Position numbers and translations under genes: made by a program | Notes under the pieces: model-generated | The model's input: only the letters and a program-made list of their open reading frames with translations | Database searches by the model: none | Told to the model about the DNA's origin: nothing | Shown: in pieces, positions 15,459 to 23,470 of the stretch | Position numbering within the stretch: the stretch's first letter is position 1 | Layout: every line of letters starts with the position of its first letter | Assembly: GCF_004023625.1 (NCBI RefSeq) | Contig: NZ_RPDJ01000014.1 | Location: forward strand, 186,001-250,000 | Direction of reading: 5' to 3' | Source: Streptomyces cavernae | GTDB lineage: Bacteria; Actinomycetota; Actinomycetes; Streptomycetales; Streptomycetaceae | DNA length: 64,000 nucleotides

Positions 15459-16619
15459 TCAGCCCGCCAGCCCCAACTCCCGTGCGATCAGCATGCGTTG
15501 CACCTCGCTCGTGCCCTCCCCGATCTCCAGGATCTTGGAGTCGCGCCACATGCGGGCCACCGGGTACTCGTTCATGAAGCCGTAGCCGCCGTGGATCTGG
15601 GTGGCGTCGCGGGCGTTGTCCACGGCGATCGTGGAGGAGTAGAGCTTCGCCAGGGCCGCCTCCTTCTTGAAGGGTTCGCCCGCGACCAGGCGGGAAGCCG
15701 CGTCGCGCCACGCCAGGCGGGCCGTGTGCGCCTTCATCTCCATGTCCGCGATCTTGAACTGGATCGCCTGGTTGGAACCGATCGGGCGGCCGAACGCATG
15801 GCGTTCCTTCGCGTACTTGACGGATTCGTCGACGCAGCCCTGGGCCAGGCCCGTGGCGAGCGCCGAGATGGCGATGCGGCCCTCGTCCAGGATGCGCAGG
15901 AACTGGGCGTAGCCCCGGCCCTCCTCGCCCAGGAGGTTCTCGGCGGGGACGCGGACGTCCGAGAAGGACAACTCGCGGGTGTCCGAAGCGTTCCAGCCGA
16001 CCTTCGAGTACGGTGCCGCCACCGTGAAGCCGGGCGTGCCGGACGGGACGATGAAGGAGGAGATCCGGGGGCTGCCGTCGGGCTTGCGGTCGGTGACCGC
16101 GGTGACCGTCACCAGGCCCGTGATGTCCGTGCCCGAGTTGGTGATGAAGCACTTGGTGCCGTTGATCACCCATTCGTTCGTCTGCTCGTCGAGGCGGGCT
16201 GTTGTGCGCGTCCCGCCCGCGTCGGAGCCGGCGTCCGGCTCGGTGAGACCGAACGCGCCGAGGATCTCGCCGGAGCAGAGGCGGGGGAGCCAGTGCCGCT
16301 TCTGGGCTTCCGTGCCGTAGAGGTGGATCGGCATGGCGCCCAGCGATACGCCCGCTTCCAGGGTGATGGCCACGGAGGAGTCGACGCGGGCCAACTCCTC
16401 CAGGGCGATGCCGAGCGCCAGGTAGTCGCCGCCCATGCCGCCGTACTCCTCCGGGAAGGGGAGCCCGAAGAGCCCCATGCGGCCCATCTCACGGACGATC
16501 TCGTACGGGAACTCGTGGCGCTCGTAGAAGTCGCCGATCTTCGGGGCGACCACGTCGTGGGCGAACTCCTCGACGGTGCGGCGGAGTTCTTCCAGTTCCG
16601 GGGAGAGCTTGTGGTCCAT
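15459..16619 (-). CDS. acdH: Acyl-CoA dehydrogenase (branched-chain, AcdH-like)
   Basis: FAD enzyme that desaturates acyl-CoA. The 386-aa protein has the standard N-terminal helical, beta and C-terminal domains: LFGLPFPEEYGGMGGDYLA, FGLTEPDAGSDAGGTRT (FAD/substrate signature), and the C-terminal IHGGYGFMNEYPVARMWRD. The motif IGEGTSEVQ carries Glu at the usual MCAD-type catalytic position. It is the last gene of the accD1-accA1-hmgL-acdH operon, 7 bases after HMG-CoA lyase, so isovaleryl-CoA or related branched substrates are likely. It corresponds in order to SCO2779 (AcdH), for which a role with several branched acyl-CoAs is known. A decayed partial copy lies at 13390-13665. Confidence 0.93.
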   Translation of the reverse strand: MDHKLSPELEELRRTVEEFAHDVVAPKIGDFYERHEFPYEIVREMGRMGLFGLPFPEEYGGMGGDYLALGIALEELARVDSSVAITLEAGVSLGAMPIHLYGTEAQKRHWLPRLCSGEILGAFGLTEPDAGSDAGGTRTTARLDEQTNEWVINGTKCFITNSGTDITGLVTVTAVTDRKPDGSPRISSFIVPSGTPGFTVAAPYSKVGWNASDTRELSFSDVRVPAENLLGEEGRGYAQFLRILDEGRIAISALATGLAQGCVDESVKYAKERHAFGRPIGSNQAIQFKIADMEMKAHTARLAWRDAASRLVAGEPFKKEAALAKLYSSTIAVDNARDATQIHGGYGFMNEYPVARMWRDSKILEIGEGTSEVQRMLIARELGLAG

Positions 16620-16626
16620 GGCTTGT

Positions 16627-17583
16627 TCACTGCTCCTTGTGGGAGTCATGGGGCGAGAGGGCCCGGACGGTGCGGGACGGGCTGGGTCGGCCCAGTTGTT
16701 CGGCCATCCAGGCGCTGGTGGCGACCAGACGGCCGAGGTCGACCCCGGTTTCCATGCCGAGGCCCTGGAGCATCCACACGAGGTCTTCGGTGGCGAGGTT
16801 GCCCGTGGCGGACTTGGCGAACGGGCAGCCGCCGAGGCCGCCCGCCGAGGCGTCGACGGTCGTGACGCCGTGCTGCAGCGCGGCCAGGGTGTTGGCGAGC
16901 GCCTGGCCGTAGGTGTCGTGGAAGTGCACACCCAGAGTGGGGGTGGGCACGCCCTCCTCGTTGAGCGCGGTCAGCAGTTCCCGTACGTGCCCGGGGGTCG
17001 CCACGCCGATGGTGTCGCCGAGGCTGAGCTCGTCGCAGCCCATGTCGACCAGGGCGGTGCACACGTGGACGACCTGCTCGACCGGTACGGGGCCTTCCCA
17101 GGGGTCGCCGAAGCACATGGACACGTAGCCGCGGACGCGCCCGCCCGCACCCTTCGCGCGGGCCACCACGGGCTCGAACATGGTCAGCGACTCGTCCACC
17201 GTCCGGTTCAGGTTGGCCTTCGCGAAGGACTCCGTCGCGCTGGCGAACACGGCGACGTGCGTCGCTCCGAGTGCCAGTGCCCGCTCCAGGCCGCGTTCGT
17301 TGGGGACCAGCACGGGCAGCGCCACCCCCGGCAGCTCCCGTACCTGCGGAAACAGCTGCTCCGCGTCCGCGAGTTGGGGCACCCACCTGGGGTGTACGAA
17401 GCTGGTGGCCTCGATCGTGGTCAGGCCCGCGTCGGCGAGGCGGCGGATGAACTCGACCTTGGTCCCGGTCGGCACCGTCGTCTTCTCGTTCTGCAGGCCG
17501 TCGCGTGCGCCCACCTCGTGGATCCGCACCCGCTGGGGGAGGTCCGCGGCCGGTACGGTCATGGGCAGTCCTCGATCGGTCAT
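16627..17583 (-). CDS. hmgL: Hydroxymethylglutaryl-CoA lyase
   Basis: Cleaves HMG-CoA to acetoacetate and acetyl-CoA, the last step of leucine catabolism. The 318-aa TIM-barrel protein starts its core with RVRIHEVGARDGLQNE (catalytic Asp and Arg), has FVHPRWVPQLADA, the metal-binding VHFHDTYGQAL, and the GGLGGCPFAKSATGNLATED loop with the active-site cysteine (GLGGCPFA). The ATG at 17583 overlaps the stop of the carboxylase alpha gene and has GAGGAGGTGA 5 bases upstream; a second Met seven codons in is possible. No methylglutaconyl-CoA hydratase gene is in the operon, so that step must be supplied elsewhere. Confidence 0.95.
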   Translation of the reverse strand: MTDRGLPMTVPAADLPQRVRIHEVGARDGLQNEKTTVPTGTKVEFIRRLADAGLTTIEATSFVHPRWVPQLADAEQLFPQVRELPGVALPVLVPNERGLERALALGATHVAVFASATESFAKANLNRTVDESLTMFEPVVARAKGAGGRVRGYVSMCFGDPWEGPVPVEQVVHVCTALVDMGCDELSLGDTIGVATPGHVRELLTALNEEGVPTPTLGVHFHDTYGQALANTLAALQHGVTTVDASAGGLGGCPFAKSATGNLATEDLVWMLQGLGMETGVDLGRLVATSAWMAEQLGRPSPSRTVRALSPHDSHKEQ

Positions 17584-19532
17584 TCCGTCACCTCCTCGTG
17601 GGCTGCGATCACGGCAAGCACCTGGTCCATGGCGACCGTCGTGCCGGGGGAGACGTCGAGCTCGGTGACCGTGCCCGCGTGCGGGGCGGAGACGACGTGC
17701 TCCATCTTCATGGCCTCGACCACCAGCAGGCTCTGTCCGGCGGTCACCATGTCGCCCACGGCGACCTTCACGACGGTGACCGTGCCGGGCATCGGTGCCG
17801 TCAGCGAGTCGGCGCCGGAGTGCGCGGCGCGGCTGAGGGAGGCCTCCACAGGGTCGTGATCGCGGACCTGCCAGGCGTCGCCGTCCCTGCCGAGCCAGTC
17901 GCCGGCACGGTGGAAGGTGTGGCGGACGCCGTCCAGGGTCACGGACACCTGGTCGGCCGTGACCATGTGGGTGCCGCGCGGACGGTGTGACACGGGTTCG
18001 GCTCCCGCCACCCGCAAGTCGAAGGCCGGGGGCGCCGGTTCGCAGCCCATCCGCCACCCGCTCGGCACCGAGAACGGATCCGTCCAGCCCTCCCCGCGCG
18101 GCGTGAGGGCGTCGAGGCGTACCGCGGCCGCCGCCTCGTACACCTCCTCCGGCACCTCCGCCGGAACGAGCCCGTCCACCTCGCGCTCCACGAGCCCCGT
18201 GTCCAACTCGCCCGCCACCACCGCCGGATGGGCGAGCAGCCTGCGCAGGAAGCCCGCGTTGGTCGGCACGCCCAGCGTGACGGTGTCGGCGAGGGCCGCG
18301 CGCAGCTTCCGCAGCGCGGTCGCGCGGTCGGGTCCGTAGGCGATGACCTTCGACAGCATCGGGTCGTAGAGGCTGCCGACCTCGGTGCCCTCGCTCAGCC
18401 CCGAGTCCGTCCGTACGCCGTCGCCCCCCGGCTCGTGCAGCGCCAGCACCGTGCCGCCGGACGGCAGGAATCCGCGCGCGCCCTCCTTGACGGACACGGT
18501 CTCCGCGCAGATACGCGCCTCCACCGCGTGCCCGGTGAGCCGGATGCCGTCCTGGGTGAGCGGCAGCCGCTCGCCCGCCGCCACCCGTACCTGCCACTCC
18601 ACCAGGTCCAGTCCGGTGACCAGCTCCGTCACCGGGTGCTCGACCTGGAGTCGGGTGTTCATCTCCATGAAGTAGTACGCGGAGGGGTCCGTGCCCGGCA
18701 CGATGAACTCGACCGTGCCCGCGCCCCGGTAGTCGCAGGAGCGGGCCGCCTGGACCGCGGCCTCGCCCATCGCGGCGCGGGTCCGGTCGTCGAGGAGCAC
18801 GCTCGGCGCCTCCTCGATGATCTTCTGGTGGCGGCGCTGGAGGGAGCACTCGCGCTCGCCCAGGTGGATCACATTGCCGTGGCTGTCCGCGAGGACCTGG
18901 ATCTCGATGTGCCGGGGGCGGTCGATCCAGCGCTCCACGAGGAGCGTGTCGTCACCGAAGGCGGCCCGGGCCTCGCGGCGGGCGGCGGCGATCTCGTCGG
19001 CCAGCACCGCCGTGTCCCGCACCAGCCGCATGCCCTTTCCGCCGCCGCCCGCCGACGGCTTCAGCAGCACCGGCATGCCGATCTCCCGGGCGGCCTCGGC
19101 CAGTTGGTCGTCCGTCAGGCCGCTGCCGTTCGACCCCGGGACGACGGGGACTCCGGCCTGACGCACCGTCGTCTTGGCGCGGATCTTGTCGCCCATAAGG
19201 GAGATGGACAGCGCGGACGGCCCGATGAAGACGAGCCCGGCGTCGGCGCACGCGCGCGCGAACGCCGCGTTCTCCGCCAGGAATCCATACCCGGGGTGGA
19301 CCGCCTGGGCGCCGGTCCGCGCGGCAGCCTCCAGCAGCCGCTCGGCGGACAGATAGCTCTCGGCCGCCGGGGCGGGCCCGATCCGTACCGCGGTGTCGGC
19401 CTCCCGGACGTGCCGGGCGTCCGCGTCGGCGTCGCTGAAGACGGCCACCGAGCGGATGCCCAGGGACTTCAGCGTCCGGACGACCCGTACCGCGATCTCG
19501 CCCCGGTTGGCCACGAGCACTGTGTCGAACAT
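17580..19532 (-). CDS. accA1: Acyl-CoA carboxylase alpha subunit (biotin carboxylase + biotin carrier), methylcrotonyl-type
   Basis: The 650-aa protein carboxylates its own biotin with ATP and bicarbonate. The biotin-carboxylase part opens with MFDTVLVANRGEIAVRVVRT, continues with HPGYGFLAENAAFA, KPSAGGGGKGM (ATP-grasp glycine loop), ERECSLQRRHQKIIEEAP and FMEMNTRLQVEHPVTE. A linker of about 150 residues leads to the biotinyl domain near the C terminus with the biotin-lysine motif VEAMKMEH. The ATG at 19532 follows AGGGGACG. The beta gene lies 14 bases upstream, HMG-CoA lyase overlaps by 4 bases; together they point to 3-methylcrotonyl-CoA as substrate, though acetyl- or propionyl-CoA cannot be excluded. 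Confidence 0.93.
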   Translation of the reverse strand: MFDTVLVANRGEIAVRVVRTLKSLGIRSVAVFSDADADARHVREADTAVRIGPAPAAESYLSAERLLEAAARTGAQAVHPGYGFLAENAAFARACADAGLVFIGPSALSISLMGDKIRAKTTVRQAGVPVVPGSNGSGLTDDQLAEAAREIGMPVLLKPSAGGGGKGMRLVRDTAVLADEIAAARREARAAFGDDTLLVERWIDRPRHIEIQVLADSHGNVIHLGERECSLQRRHQKIIEEAPSVLLDDRTRAAMGEAAVQAARSCDYRGAGTVEFIVPGTDPSAYYFMEMNTRLQVEHPVTELVTGLDLVEWQVRVAAGERLPLTQDGIRLTGHAVEARICAETVSVKEGARGFLPSGGTVLALHEPGGDGVRTDSGLSEGTEVGSLYDPMLSKVIAYGPDRATALRKLRAALADTVTLGVPTNAGFLRRLLAHPAVVAGELDTGLVEREVDGLVPAEVPEEVYEAAAAVRLDALTPRGEGWTDPFSVPSGWRMGCEPAPPAFDLRVAGAEPVSHRPRGTHMVTADQVSVTLDGVRHTFHRAGDWLGRDGDAWQVRDHDPVEASLSRAAHSGADSLTAPMPGTVTVVKVAVGDMVTAGQSLLVVEAMKMEHVVSAPHAGTVTELDVSPGTTVAMDQVLAVIAAHEEVTE

Positions 19533-19546
19533 CGTCGTTCGTCCCC

Positions 19547-21163
19547 TCACATCCGGAAGACGCCGAACCCGGGCTCTCCCAGGGGGGCGTTCGCGCACGC
19601 GGTCAGGGCCAGGCCCAGCACCTGGCGGGTTTCCAGCGGGTCGATGACCCCGTCGTCCCAGAGCCGGGCCGTCGCGTAGTAGGCGTTGCCCTGGCGCTCG
19701 TACTGGGCGCGGATCGGGGCCTTGAAGGCCTCCTCGTCGCCGGTCGGCCAGTCCTCGCCGCGCGCCTCCAACTGGTCGCGCTTGACCGTCGCGAGGACCG
19801 AGGCGGCCTGCTCGCCGCCCATCACGGAGATCTTGGCGTTCGGCCACATCCACAAGAAGCGCGGCGAATACGCCCGGCCGCACATGGAGTAGTTGCCCGC
19901 CCCGTACGAGCCGCCGATCACCACCGTGAGCTTGGGCACGCGCGTGCACGCCACCGCCGTCACCATCTTGGCGCCGTGCTTGGCGATACCGCCCGCCTCG
20001 TAGTCGCGCCCCACCATGAACCCGGAGATGTTCTGCAGGAACACCAGCGGGATCCCGCGCTGGTCGCACAGCTCGATGAAGTGGGCGCCCTTCTGGGCGG
20101 ACTCGGAGAACAGGATGCCGTTGTTGGCGACGATTCCGACGGGATGGCCGTGGATCCGCGCGAAGCCGGTGACGAGGGTCTGCCCGAACTCCGCCTTGAA
20201 CTCGGCGAACCGTGAGGCGTCCACCACGCGCGCGATGACCTCGCGGACGTCGTAGGGGGTACGGGAGTCGACCGGGACGACGCCGTAGAGGCCGTACGGG
20301 TCCACCTTCGGCTCGACGGACGGCCGGACCTCCCAGGGCAGGGACCCGCGCGCGGGGAGCGTGGAGACGATGGTGCGCACGATCCGCAGCGCGTGCGCGT
20401 CGTCCTCCGCGAGGTGGTCCGTGACGCCGGACACGCGCGCGTGCACCTCGCCGCCGCCCAGTTCCTCGGCCGTCACCACCTCGCCCGTCGCGGCCTTCAC
20501 CAGGGGCGGGCCGCCGAGGAAGATCGTGCCCTGGTCGCGGACGATCACGGCCTCGTCGCTCATCGCCGGGACGTACGCGCCGCCCGCCGTGCAGGACCCC
20601 AGCACGGCCGCGATCTGCGGGATCCCGGCGCCCGACATCCGCGCCTGGTTGTAGAAGATCCGCCCGAAGTGCTCCCGGTCGGGGAAGACCTCGTCCTGCA
20701 TGGGCAGGAAGGCCCCTCCGGAGTCCACGAGGTACACGCACGGCAGCCGGTTCTCGAGGGCGACCTCCTGGGCGCGCAAGTGCTTCTTGACCGTCATCGG
20801 GTAGTACGTGCCGCCCTTGACGGTGGCGTCGTTGGCGACGATCACGCACTCTCGTCCGCTCACCCGCCCGATCCCGGCGATCACGCCCGCCGCGGGTGCC
20901 TGCCCCTCGTACATCCCGTCCGCGGCCAGTGGCGCGAGCTCCAGGAAGGGCGAGCCCGCGTCCAGGAGCGTGTCCACGCGGTCGCGCGGCAGCAGCTTGC
21001 CGCGCGCGGTGTGCCGGGCGCGCGCCTTCTCGCCGCCGCCGAGCCGGGCCGCGGCGAGTTTCGCGCGCAACTCCTCGGCCAGCGCGCGGTGCGCCGTCTC
21101 GTTGGCCCGCCAGGCGTCCGACGCGGGGTCCGCCGCACTCGAAAGCTCCGGTGCCTCCTGCAT
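19547..21163 (-). CDS. accD1: Acyl-CoA carboxylase carboxyltransferase beta subunit, methylcrotonyl-type
   Basis: Transfers the carboxyl group from biotin to the acyl-CoA. The 538-aa protein has the two crotonase-like halves: LLPRDRVDTLLDAGSPFLEL at the start, YLVDSGGAFLPMQDEVFPD, the first oxyanion loop GSCTAGGAYVPAMSDE, and in the second half NNGILFSESAQKGAHFIELC, FLQNISGFMVGRDYE and GGSYGAGNYSMCGRAYSPRF. The FLQNISGFMVG and SYGAGNYSMCGRA segments are those of methylcrotonyl-CoA carboxylase rather than propionyl-CoA enzymes. It is the first gene of the catabolic operon and its leader holds two palindromic operators shared with the divergent TetR gene. Confidence 0.93.
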   Translation of the reverse strand: MQEAPELSSAADPASDAWRANETAHRALAEELRAKLAAARLGGGEKARARHTARGKLLPRDRVDTLLDAGSPFLELAPLAADGMYEGQAPAAGVIAGIGRVSGRECVIVANDATVKGGTYYPMTVKKHLRAQEVALENRLPCVYLVDSGGAFLPMQDEVFPDREHFGRIFYNQARMSGAGIPQIAAVLGSCTAGGAYVPAMSDEAVIVRDQGTIFLGGPPLVKAATGEVVTAEELGGGEVHARVSGVTDHLAEDDAHALRIVRTIVSTLPARGSLPWEVRPSVEPKVDPYGLYGVVPVDSRTPYDVREVIARVVDASRFAEFKAEFGQTLVTGFARIHGHPVGIVANNGILFSESAQKGAHFIELCDQRGIPLVFLQNISGFMVGRDYEAGGIAKHGAKMVTAVACTRVPKLTVVIGGSYGAGNYSMCGRAYSPRFLWMWPNAKISVMGGEQAASVLATVKRDQLEARGEDWPTGDEEAFKAPIRAQYERQGNAYYATARLWDDGVIDPLETRQVLGLALTACANAPLGEPGFGVFRM

Positions 21164-21193
21164 GTCCGAGGTCCCCTCACCCAGTGGTCGACC

Positions 21194-21239
21194 GGTTAAT
21201 GAGCGTTAACGCACGCCTTCAGGTTAACGAGCGCTAACC
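21194..21239. promoter_or_regulatory. Twin palindromic operators between accD1 and tetR
   Basis: Two copies of the same imperfect palindrome lie in the 97-base divergent gap: GGTTAATGAGCGTTAAC (21194-21210) and GGTTAACGAGCGCTAACC (21222-21239), 28 bases centre to centre. The shared form is GTTAAYGAGCGYTAAC. They overlap the likely promoters of both the carboxylase operon and tetR and are almost certainly the binding sites of the TetR protein, giving joint repression. Repeats are seen; the assignment is inferred. Confidence 0.8.
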
Positions 21240-21247
21240 TCGCTGTC

Positions 21248-21253
21248 TAGAAT
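21248..21253 (+). promoter_or_regulatory. -10 element of tetR, probably leaderless transcript
   Basis: TAGAAT ends 7 bases before the ATG at 21261. That spacing would start transcription at or next to the initiation codon. No ribosome-binding site precedes the ATG (AATTGTCTCC), as expected for a leaderless mRNA, which is common in Streptomyces. Confidence 0.5.
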
Positions 21254-21260
21254 TGTCTCC

Positions 21261-22160
21261 ATGGCCACCAGAACCGACGCCCTGACCCGCCGTGAGCAGA
21301 TCCTCAAGGAGGCCGCCCGGCTCTTCGCCGAGCGCGGCTTCCACGGGGTCGGCGTCGACGAGATAGGAGCGGCGGTCGGCATCAGCGGGCCGGGTCTCTA
21401 CCGGCACTTCGCGGGCAAGGACGCGATGCTCGCCGAGCTGCTCGTGGGCATCAGCGGGCAACTGCTGACGGGCGCGAAGCGGCGGCTCGCCGAGGCGGAC
21501 GGGGGCGGCGTCGGGGCCTCGGACGCCGGTGTGGGCGCCGTCGCCGATACCGAGGCCGGTGCGGGCGCAGGTGCCGGTACCGGTGCCGGTACTGAGGCCG
21601 GTGTGGGTGTGGGTGTGGGTGCCGGTGCCGGTGCTGGTGCCGGTGTGGGCGGGGTCGGCGAAGGTGAGAGCCGGGCCCAGCGCGGTTCTTTCGAGACCGA
21701 GCAAGGTGGCCGTGGAGCCGGGCGAGCCGGGTCGGCCGAGGAAGCCCTGCGACCCGGGCGAGCCGGGTCGGGCGAAGGTGGCCGTGGGGGGGTGGTGCGG
21801 CGGGATCCCGGGGCGGTTCTCGACTCGCTCATCGAGGGGCACATCGACTTCGCGCTGGACGACCGCCCGCTGATCACCCTGCACGACCGGGAGCTCGACC
21901 GCCTCCGCGACAGCGACCGCAAGCTCGTACGGCAGTTGCAGCGGCAGTACGTCGAGCTGTGGGTGGGCGTGGTGCGCGAGCTGTACCCCCATCTCGCGGA
22001 GCCCGTGGCGCGGGCGGCCGTGCACGCCGTCTTCGGGCTGCTCAACTCCACCCCGCACCTGGGCCGTCCGGGCTCCCTGCCCGGGCGCGCGGCCACGGCG
22101 GCGCTGCTGCACCGGATGGCGCGCGGGGCGTTCGCTTCCGCGGGTGGGCCGTTGGAGTGA
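21261..22160 (+). CDS. TetR-family regulator with a ~100-residue low-complexity insertion
   Basis: Residues about 12-60 are a classic TetR helix-turn-helix (ILKEAARLFAERGFHGVGVD, IGAAVGISGPGLYRHFAGKD). The ligand-binding domain resumes near residue 183 (DPGAVLDSLIEGHIDFALDD) and ends at 299. In between, roughly residues 81-182 are Gly/Ala/Val/Thr/Arg-rich repeats (GAGAGTGAG, GVGVGVGAGAG, then GRAGS units) not found in usual 190-210-residue relatives. The DNA shows why: short repeat expansion. Both halves are otherwise intact, so it may still bind DNA. By position it is the local repressor of the carboxylase operon, acting at the two operators just upstream. Confidence 0.85.
   Translation: MATRTDALTRREQILKEAARLFAERGFHGVGVDEIGAAVGISGPGLYRHFAGKDAMLAELLVGISGQLLTGAKRRLAEADGGGVGASDAGVGAVADTEAGAGAGAGTGAGTEAGVGVGVGAGAGAGAGVGGVGEGESRAQRGSFETEQGGRGAGRAGSAEEALRPGRAGSGEGGRGGVVRRDPGAVLDSLIEGHIDFALDDRPLITLHDRELDRLRDSDRKLVRQLQRQYVELWVGVVRELYPHLAEPVARAAVHAVFGLLNSTPHLGRPGSLPGRAATAALLHRMARGAFASAGGPLE
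21551..21651. repeat. GGTGCC/GGTGTG hexamer repeat tract inside tetR
   Basis: About 16 near-tandem six-base units (GGTGCC, GGTACC, GGTGTG, GGTGCT and similar) run in frame and encode the Gly-Ala/Gly-Val stretch of the TetR protein. A second repeat, CGGGCGAGCCGGGTCGG, occurs twice further on (near 21720 and 21758). Because the units are multiples of three, length changes would not break the gene. Confidence 0.8.
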
Positions 22161-22225
22161 CGAGCGTTACGGGACAGGGGTCCGTGACGCTCTGGACGCC
22201 GCTTCGTACTCGCCGGTACGGTGCT

Positions 22226-22245
22226 GTCTGAGCAAGCGCTTAGAC
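22226..22245. promoter_or_regulatory. Palindromic operator before the second acyl-CoA dehydrogenase gene
   Basis: GTCTGAGCAAGCGCTTAGAC has matching outer arms (GTCT/AGAC) and a perfect inner palindrome AAGCGCTT, the form seen in many TetR- and LacI-type operators. It lies 32 bases before the chosen start codon, where a bound protein would block transcription. It differs from the twin operators of the neighbouring TetR, so another regulator is probable. Confidence 0.5.
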
Positions 22246-22276
22246 ACGATACGTGCAGCAGGTGGAGGTGGCGGCG

Positions 22277-23434
22277 GTGCGCCGTACGGTGTTTGACGAG
22301 GACCACGAGGCGTTCCGGGAGACCCTGCGCGCCTTCATCGAGGCCGAGGTCGTACCGGTGTACGACGAGTGGTTCGCCGCCGGCCAGGCGCCGCGGGACT
22401 TCTACTACAAGCTCGCAGAGCTGGGCCTCTTCGGCATCAACGTCCCCGAGGAGTTCGGCGGCGCCGGCATCGACTCGTACAAGTTCGAGGCCGTGATGTA
22501 CGAGGAGACCGCCCGCGCGGGCGTCCACTTCGGCGGCTCCGGCGTGCACGTTCTGCTCGGCCTGCCGTACATCAAGATGCTCGCCAACGACGAGCAGAAG
22601 AAGCGGTTCCTGCCGAAGTTCGTCTCCGCCGAGGAGATGTGGGCCCTCGCGATGACCGAGCCGGGCACCGGCTCCGACCTCGCGGGCATGAAGACCACCG
22701 CCAAGCTGAGCGAGGACGGCACCCACTACGTCCTCAATGGCGCCAAGACCTTCATCACCGGCGGTGTCCACGCCGACCGCGTGATCGTCTGCGCCCGCAC
22801 CTCCGCGCCCACCGCCGAGGACCGCCGCTTCGGCATCTCCCTCTTCGCCGTCGACACCAAGTCCGAGGGCTACTCCGTCGGCCGGAAGCTCGACAAGCTC
22901 GGCCTGCGCACCTCCGACACCGCCGAGCTGGCGTTCGTCGACGTCAAGGTCCCCGTCGAGGACCTCCTCGGCGAGGAGAACAAGGGCTTCTACTACCTCG
23001 GCCACAACCTGGCCTCCGAGCGCTGGGGCATCGCCTTCGGCGCCTACGCGCAGGCCAAGGCCGCCGTTCGGTTCGCCAAGCAGTACGTGCAGGAGCGGAC
23101 CGTCTTCGGCAAGCCGGTCGCGCACTTCCAGAACACCAAGTTCGAGCTGGCCGCCTGCCAGGCCGAGGTGGACGCCGCCGAGGCCGTCGCCGACCGCGCC
23201 CTGGAGGCCCTCGACGCGGGCGAGCTGACCCCGGCCGAGGCCGCCAGCGCCAAGCTGTTCTGCACCGAGGTCGCACACCGCGTCATCGACCGCTGCCTCC
23301 AGCTGCACGGCGGCTACGGCTTCATGAACGAGTACCCGATAGCCCGCCTGTACGCGGACAACCGCGTCAACCGCATCTACGGCGGCACCAGCGAGATCAT
23401 GAAGTCGATCATCGCGAAGGACATGGGCCTGTAA
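22277..23434 (+). CDS. Acyl-CoA dehydrogenase with glutamate base in the alternative position
   Basis: A 385-aa FAD acyl-CoA dehydrogenase: LGLFGINVPEEFGGAGID, MTEPGTGSDLAGMKTTA, QERTVFGKPVAHFQNTKFEL and LQLHGGYGFMNEYPIARLY. The usual catalytic Glu before GTS is Gly here (RIYGGTSEIM), while a Glu is present at the site used by isovaleryl-CoA and long-chain dehydrogenases (LASERWGIA). Of four in-frame GTGs (22253, 22262, 22268, 22277) the last is chosen: GGAGGTG ends 6 bases before it and MRRTVFDEDHEAF fits the family. tesB follows 36 bases downstream. It corresponds to SCO2774 by order. Substrate unknown; a branched or longer acyl-CoA is likely. Confidence 0.9.
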   Translation: MRRTVFDEDHEAFRETLRAFIEAEVVPVYDEWFAAGQAPRDFYYKLAELGLFGINVPEEFGGAGIDSYKFEAVMYEETARAGVHFGGSGVHVLLGLPYIKMLANDEQKKRFLPKFVSAEEMWALAMTEPGTGSDLAGMKTTAKLSEDGTHYVLNGAKTFITGGVHADRVIVCARTSAPTAEDRRFGISLFAVDTKSEGYSVGRKLDKLGLRTSDTAELAFVDVKVPVEDLLGEENKGFYYLGHNLASERWGIAFGAYAQAKAAVRFAKQYVQERTVFGKPVAHFQNTKFELAACQAEVDAAEAVADRALEALDAGELTPAEAASAKLFCTEVAHRVIDRCLQLHGGYGFMNEYPIARLYADNRVNRIYGGTSEIMKSIIAKDMGL

Positions 23435-23470
23435 GCCGACCGTGATAACGGCCGGATACAAATCTCTCCC

